A DNA stretch of 64,000 nucleotides from Blastopirellula marina. GTDB taxonomy: Bacteria > Planctomycetota > Planctomycetia > Pirellulales > Pirellulaceae. The notes under the pieces were generated by a model, which was given only the letters and a program-made list of their open reading frames with translations, was not told the DNA's origin and did not search any database. The stretch covers positions 434,001 to 498,000 of the forward strand of contig NZ_PUHY01000004.1 of assembly GCF_002967765.1 (NCBI RefSeq), in the 5' to 3' direction. The position numbers were made by a program, and so were the translations under genes. Below, in pieces: positions 59,831-64,000 of the stretch (the stretch's first letter is position 1; every line of letters begins with the position of its first letter).

Positions 59831-60328
59831 TTAGAAGCCGCGGAATGGGTGAGCGGCCTTATCCTTGCCAGCGACGACTTCGTCAACTGATGGCTTGCTG
59901 CCCATAGCGTTCTTGATCGAGTCCAAAGTGGCCTGGTAGTTGTAGTCGTAGATCTTCTTGTCGTCTTGGGCTTCCCAGTGGATGAAGACGCCACAAACGA
60001 TAACCAGATCTTCGCATTGATCCTTCGGGATCACGCCTTGCTCGACGGCGTCTGCGACTGCCTTGGCAACGGCGGCCTGGGCAGGGCCAAACATCTGCAC
60101 GGCTTGCTTCGAGTTCTTGATCGTGACCTTGGTGATTGTCACCGTCGAAGGCTTAACGGCCAAGTTCGGTTCCAACACAGCCAGCAGGTTGGAGTGACCG
60201 GCAGTTTGATTCGCCAGAGCCGAAGCGAAAGCATGTCCGACCGGCCCATCTTTGGAACCAATCATAAGATCGATGTGCGCGACTTCGTTGCCATCCCCAG
60301 CGAGGGCTTCTCCGATATACATCGACAT
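59831..60328 (-). CDS. fae: 5,6,7,8-tetrahydromethanopterin hydro-lyase (formaldehyde-activating enzyme)
   Basis: 165 residues. It joins formaldehyde to H4MPT, the entry step of the H4MPT C1 pathway. MYIGEALAGDGNEVAHIDLMIGSKDGPVG holds the catalytic His (position 18 here), HSNLLAVLEPNLAVKPSTV and the KVTIKNSKQAVQMFGPAQAAVAKAVADAVEQGVIP block are conserved, and VFIHWEAQDDKKIYDYNYQAT ends the core. Length fits the family. It is monocistronic, with its own terminator. The likely role in this organism is formaldehyde detoxification or C1 oxidation. Confidence 0.96.
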   Translation of the reverse strand: MSMYIGEALAGDGNEVAHIDLMIGSKDGPVGHAFASALANQTAGHSNLLAVLEPNLAVKPSTVTITKVTIKNSKQAVQMFGPAQAAVAKAVADAVEQGVIPKDQCEDLVIVCGVFIHWEAQDDKKIYDYNYQATLDSIKNAMGSKPSVDEVVAGKDKAAHPFRGF

Positions 60329-60605
60329 CCGGGTTTCTCCGTACGTAAACTGGAAGTTACGGGGTGAGACCTACCGCTTTCAGGAAAGGAAGTGTGACGC
60401 GGTTAGGCCGTGGGTGACTGTTCAATGTAGCGAGGCGGCACGCCGGTAGAAAGCCCCGTAACCCGGGACCAACCAGGAGATTTCGCGCACCTACAGCGAA
60501 AACGATAGCAGACTGTGCCCGAATTGCAAGTAGTGAGTAATCCTTGCAACAAGCTGAGCAGTCCCAAGTTTCCTGGCTTCATTTGAGTATGAAAACCGCG
60601 GTCAA

Positions 60606-60652
60606 GAAAAAGAAGAGGCCATCGCACGGGCAGCAAATGTACGATGGCCTCT
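60606..60652 (-). terminator. Terminator of the TadG/VWA gene
   Basis: An 11-bp stem (AGAGGCCATCG with CGATGGCCTCT) and a T-rich tract (TCTTTTTCTTG) on the minus strand, 33 bp past the stop. The rest of 60329-60684, upstream of fae, shows no gene or clear promoter. Confidence 0.85.
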
Positions 60653-60684
60653 GGCGGGAAGAGAACGATTGGCCTGCTGGGTGG

Positions 60685-62415
60685 TTATTGAACCAAACGC
60701 AGCGGGCGATGTGCGGCGATCTTCTGGAACACTTCAGTTAGGTCTTCGGCGTACTCTTCCACCGATTGGCCACCAGGAATGTTGAAGTGAGAACCTGTTG
60801 TGATGTCGGCAACCTGTTGCATCAAGTCTTTGTCGGCACCAGCTCCTAGGCTGATGGTCACAATGGCATACTTGCGGTCGGCTGCCAGATGGGCTTCGTG
60901 AATCACAGCATCACGAGCAGCCGAGATGTTGTAGCCTCCGTTATTCCAGTTGGCGACACCATCAGTCAGCAGGACGATCATCTTGAATGCTCCAGGACGA
61001 GCTCGAACATCGAGTTCTTCGCGGGCTTCCTTCATCCCGGCTGAGATGTTCGTGTAGTTGTGATAGTGACCCGCCTGGCGACGATTCGACTGGGTATTGA
61101 TGAAGCTGTAGTTATTAGTCAGCGTCGACTCCAGCACGCTCTCGCCGTCGGGACCATTGTAAGTCGCAAGCCCCATCTGGTCGTCTGATTGCGATTCCGA
61201 GATGAAGTGGACGAATAGGTCGACAGAGTTCTTCACCGCCGTGATCGGCTGAGCACTTCCCTTCCACATATCAGGCATCTGACTGTTGAGTGATCGTTTT
61301 TCAAGCCAGAAGACGATCAGGTTCTGATAGCCAAACTTGTACCGGAAACCAGCATTATTATTCTGATTGTTGCTGGCCATGCAGTAGTCGAGGTATGCAC
61401 TCCAGTTGCCACCGTACGGATAGCTAACCGAATCGAGGCCTAATGCTGCTGCAAAAGTATCGCGGGAGGTGAAGTTGAAATAGTGAACCTGGGTCGAGCC
61501 ATCACCATTCTTGCCACTGTATGCCCAGACCTCACGCACCTGACCACCAGGAGTGAAACTGCCGGAATTGGTACTCGGGTAGTAGGTCACAATGTTTCCA
61601 TCCGAGCGACGCACTCGAACACGGTCGAACGATTTATCCGATCCAACAACCACGGTCGAGTATTGGTACTCGGCGGTGACCTGGGCTTGTTCGGTCGTTT
61701 GAGGCGCTGGTCCCTTCGCGACTGCCCATTGAGGTGTGAACTGCAGGTTGCCGTACACGGGCGAGCCTAGATCCTGGTAAATCTGCAGTTGGTTGGCCGT
61801 CACGGAGTCGACACCTAGTTTGCCGAAAGCGCTAAACTCGCTGTCGTCGTTCATCGAACCAGAAAGATCGAGCACCACCATGATGTCGCGTGGCTGGTAA
61901 GCGGCGGCACTTTCAGCCGAGACGCTAAACGTGTCGCGACCGAGCAGATGCCCGAAGAAGAACGGCATATTGTCGTATCGCATCTGCACTTTAACCGTGG
62001 AGGGCGGTCGCGTACTGGGGATGATCTGTTGGGATGCCGAGTCCCAATCGCCATACGTGACATCAAGCCCCTGGGAGTAGTTGGTCATAAAGTGCGAGAC
62101 ACTATCGGCAATGGGCTTGTTGTCGTATTCTTTCCATTGCGTACCGACTGGGTTACGAACCAGGTATTCGTGGATTGCGTCGTCGGCAGCATCCTGCCCG
62201 TTGATCAGCGAACCGGCTGCGGCAAGGGTAGCGGCATCAACGCTTCGCTGCAGTTGTGACTGCATGGTGTACATGTAACCAACGTCGATGCTGAATGCGA
62301 GCATCGCCATCATGACGATCATCATGGCAGCGGCCAAGATAACGATGATCCCGCGTTTCCTGCCGGTACGTACGCGGGACATCTCCTCTTCGGTGGAATT
62401 AGTTTGGCGAGACAT
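60685..62415 (-). CDS. TadG-like pilus assembly protein with von Willebrand factor A domain
   Basis: 576 residues, AGGAG upstream of the Met at 62415. After a basic N-terminus comes one membrane anchor (about 23-42, ILAAAMMIVMMAMLAFSIDVGYMY), the TadE/TadG-type N-terminal segment with LQRSVDAATLAAAGSL. The VWA domain starts near 180 with an intact MIDAS (DLSGSMND) and contains a long insertion of about 200 residues before VKNSVDLFVHFI; VLLTDGVANW is its later metal-site segment. It is probably anchored in the membrane and facing outward, for pilus or surface assembly or adhesion. No other tad genes lie in this window. Confidence 0.88.
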   Translation of the reverse strand: MSRQTNSTEEEMSRVRTGRKRGIIVILAAAMMIVMMAMLAFSIDVGYMYTMQSQLQRSVDAATLAAAGSLINGQDAADDAIHEYLVRNPVGTQWKEYDNKPIADSVSHFMTNYSQGLDVTYGDWDSASQQIIPSTRPPSTVKVQMRYDNMPFFFGHLLGRDTFSVSAESAAAYQPRDIMVVLDLSGSMNDDSEFSAFGKLGVDSVTANQLQIYQDLGSPVYGNLQFTPQWAVAKGPAPQTTEQAQVTAEYQYSTVVVGSDKSFDRVRVRRSDGNIVTYYPSTNSGSFTPGGQVREVWAYSGKNGDGSTQVHYFNFTSRDTFAAALGLDSVSYPYGGNWSAYLDYCMASNNQNNNAGFRYKFGYQNLIVFWLEKRSLNSQMPDMWKGSAQPITAVKNSVDLFVHFISESQSDDQMGLATYNGPDGESVLESTLTNNYSFINTQSNRRQAGHYHNYTNISAGMKEAREELDVRARPGAFKMIVLLTDGVANWNNGGYNISAARDAVIHEAHLAADRKYAIVTISLGAGADKDLMQQVADITTGSHFNIPGGQSVEEYAEDLTEVFQKIAAHRPLRLVQ

Positions 62416-62723
62416 TGACTCTCTCCTGGAATGGGAAGTTGTTGGGTCTGGTCGCGGCAGAACGGTTGGGGCGTTTGGCAGAAGGCCGACCTGCGGCGAT
62501 GCAAATATTCAAAAAGGTTCCGAAACGAGATTAGGGAGTACGCGTGAACCGCGAGATGTTGCTTTTACGAAACATTTCGTTCGTCGGTTTCAAGCGAGAA
62601 ACCTCTCCGAGAAGAGAGTGGATGAGTGTCCTTGCTAATTAAAAACGTAGGTCACAAGTGTCAGGCAGGTGGAGAATTTCTTTGCTTTTGCGCGAATGTA
62701 ACCTGAGACAGGAGAAGTAGTCG
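62416..62723. other. Divergent intergenic region between the TadG/VWA and ATP-grasp genes
   Basis: 308 bp. It contains the Shine-Dalgarno sites of both genes (AGGAG on each strand next to the starts) and presumably both promoters, but no hexamer pair with good spacing was identified. No gene or repeat recognised. Confidence 0.4.
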
Positions 62724-63863
62724 GTGAAAGCAATTGGGCTGGTAGGAGCTTCATGCCGCGCCATGGCTGCATCATTATGCCGCATCGGCATTTCGGTCGA
62801 AGTTGCCGACATGTTTGCGGATATCGACACGCAGCGAATCGCCCATGCTCTTCCGTTAAGCAACTACCCTTGGTCTGCGTATTCTTGGCTGATGGAATCC
62901 CAAGCGGAAGCATGGTGCTACACCGGTGGCTTGGAGAACTATCCTCGCCTCATTACACGCTTGTCAAAGCTGCGACCTTTGTTGGGGAATTCTGCCCAAG
63001 TCTTGCAATTGGTGCGCGATCCTATCTATCTCAGTAGGCTGGCAGAAAAGCATGGGTTTCAATACCCAGAGACGACTCGTTCGCCCAGACAGCCTCTCGG
63101 TAAGGACTGGCTGATCAAGCCAAAGCGTTCGGCGGGCGGGCTACAAATTGAGCGTTACACAGATTCTCATCGCTCGCATCAGAGTCGCTACTTTCAGCGT
63201 GAGATTCCTGGAACCGTGATGTCTCTCGCTGTCTTGTCGACGTCCACCGACTTTAAGATTTTGGGCGCGAGCCGACTTCGTGTTGGTCTTGAATATGGTG
63301 CAGCTTGCGAGTTTGTCTTCGCTGGCGCAACATCTGTTCCGATCGCTGATCTGCCAGGTTTTGATGAACTTCAGAAAATGGTTGAGGTAATTCACACAGA
63401 TACAAACTTGGTGGGGCTCTGGGGAATGGACTTCGTGTTGGCGGATCGGCCGGTGCTCTTAGAAATCAATCCGCGTTGGACCGCGACGATGCCTCTTTAT
63501 GAACGACGCATGGAGAGGAGTCTCATGGCATCGCATGTCGATGCCTGTCGAGATCAGTGTTTGTCAGGCGATCTGACGGAATGGTCTGGTACAAGCGGCC
63601 TTAGGATTGTCTATGCCAGTTGCTCCTTTGAGTTCAGCGTCGAGCATTTGTCGTACTTATCGGCCGAGTGGAATCTGTCGCGAGATTCAATTCTCGGTAA
63701 ACCAACGTTGGCGGATATTCCCAACGTTGGGACACGCATCGAGAAGGGGCATCCAATCTGTTCGATCTACGCGGACGGAGCGAATGAGAACGAGGTCGAG
63801 AAGTTGCTTGAAGAACGAGTTGCCCACGTCCACATGGTTTTCAATCAAAGCAATACGAATTGA
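62724..63863 (+). CDS. ATP-grasp family protein of the H4MPT/C1 gene neighbourhood
   Basis: 379 residues, GTG start with AGGAG 9 nt upstream. The ATP-grasp architecture is visible: a Rossmann-like start (KAIGLVGASCRAMAASLCRIGISVEVADMFAD), a middle Lys in WLIKPKRSAGGLQIERY for ATP, and the metal-binding end VLLEINPRWTATM (about 249-261). Related ATP-grasp proteins occur in methylotroph and planctomycete C1 clusters, probably in cofactor biosynthesis, but the exact substrate is unproven. Its closeness to fae and mtdC supports such a role; ligase activity on another small molecule is the alternative. Confidence 0.8.
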   Translation: MKAIGLVGASCRAMAASLCRIGISVEVADMFADIDTQRIAHALPLSNYPWSAYSWLMESQAEAWCYTGGLENYPRLITRLSKLRPLLGNSAQVLQLVRDPIYLSRLAEKHGFQYPETTRSPRQPLGKDWLIKPKRSAGGLQIERYTDSHRSHQSRYFQREIPGTVMSLAVLSTSTDFKILGASRLRVGLEYGAACEFVFAGATSVPIADLPGFDELQKMVEVIHTDTNLVGLWGMDFVLADRPVLLEINPRWTATMPLYERRMERSLMASHVDACRDQCLSGDLTEWSGTSGLRIVYASCSFEFSVEHLSYLSAEWNLSRDSILGKPTLADIPNVGTRIEKGHPICSIYADGANENEVEKLLEERVAHVHMVFNQSNTN

Positions 63864-63877
63864 AGATCGTCGTGTTC

Positions 63878-64000
63878 TCACGAGCGACTTTTTTCTTTAG
63901 CTTTGGCGATGGCCTGTTCCACTTCCTCTTGTGTGGGTTTCCAGTTCTTGCCGGCGAGTTGAGGTTGGAATTCAGGGTGACCGGCCAGGTTGGCAATCTC
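63878..64000 (-). CDS. C-terminal end of an unidentified gene, cut by the window edge
   Basis: Forty residues read on the minus strand from the right edge to a TGA at 63878-63880: IANLAGHPEFQPQLAG, then KNWKPTQEEVEQAIAKAKEK. The composition (amphipathic helix, Lys/Glu rich) looks coding. Too short to assign a family. It converges on the ATP-grasp gene with 14 bp between stops. Confidence 0.55.
   Translation of the reverse strand, partial: EIANLAGHPEFQPQLAGKNWKPTQEEVEQAIAKAKEKSRS

Overview
The window looks like the chromosome of a planctomycete of the Pirellulales type (Blastopirellula/Bremerella/Rhodopirellula-like). Three things suggest this. Archaeal-like tetrahydromethanopterin (H4MPT) C1 genes (fae, a methylene-H4MPT dehydrogenase, an ATP-grasp protein) sit among ordinary bacterial housekeeping genes. 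A secreted protein carries a planctomycete LEPR-like N-terminal motif with dockerin-like repeats. Many Pirellulales-style secreted and membrane proteins are present, several with unusual insertions. GTG and TTG starts are frequent. The organism was not identified by any search; this is inference from gene content.

Left part (1-11 kb): translation genes on the minus strand, in the order thrS, infC, rpmI, rplT, pheS, pheT, then a truncated M32 carboxypeptidase. The classical infC-rpmI-rplT string is broken by about 3.3 kb carrying a small membrane protein, a GT4 and a GT2 glycosyltransferase, and hairpins subdivide the transcript. A tRNA-Val(GAC) and a Bcp peroxiredoxin follow and share a bidirectional terminator. 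From 12 to 19.4 kb come a LEPR/dockerin-like exoprotein, slyX, transketolase and a 967-residue coiled-coil protein. From 19.5 to 30.4 kb there are a 2Fe-2S thioredoxin-like ferredoxin, the TrkA/TrkH potassium system, a small secreted TPR/lectin-like protein, an SLC13 carrier, SppA, a TIM-barrel isomerase, a sirtuin and a GntP permease. A 159-bp imperfect palindrome lies directly after the last of these.

Middle part (31-52 kb): a CtpA-type protease, an RND/MMPL transporter, glutamine synthetase, mtnA-ald, der, a family-4 uracil-DNA glycosylase, a Ser/Thr kinase with a degenerate receiver domain, a stand-alone GlmU-type uridylyltransferase next to prs, and an orphan groES. These are followed by the plus-strand information-processing series rplY-pth-rpsF-ssb-rplI-dnaB (rpsR is absent from its usual place) and bpt with a translationally coupled membrane protein.

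Right part (52.7-64 kb): a secreted FAD oxidoreductase with a golvesin-like C-terminal domain; then a BamA encoded in two pieces. One gene makes five POTRA domains with a Pro/Gln-rich tail; the next makes a Pro/Gln-rich head followed by the Omp85 barrel, and each has its own signal peptide. After a small secreted protein come mtdC, fae, a TadG/VWA protein and the ATP-grasp protein, the C1-transfer neighbourhood. The split BamA is the most striking item in the window.
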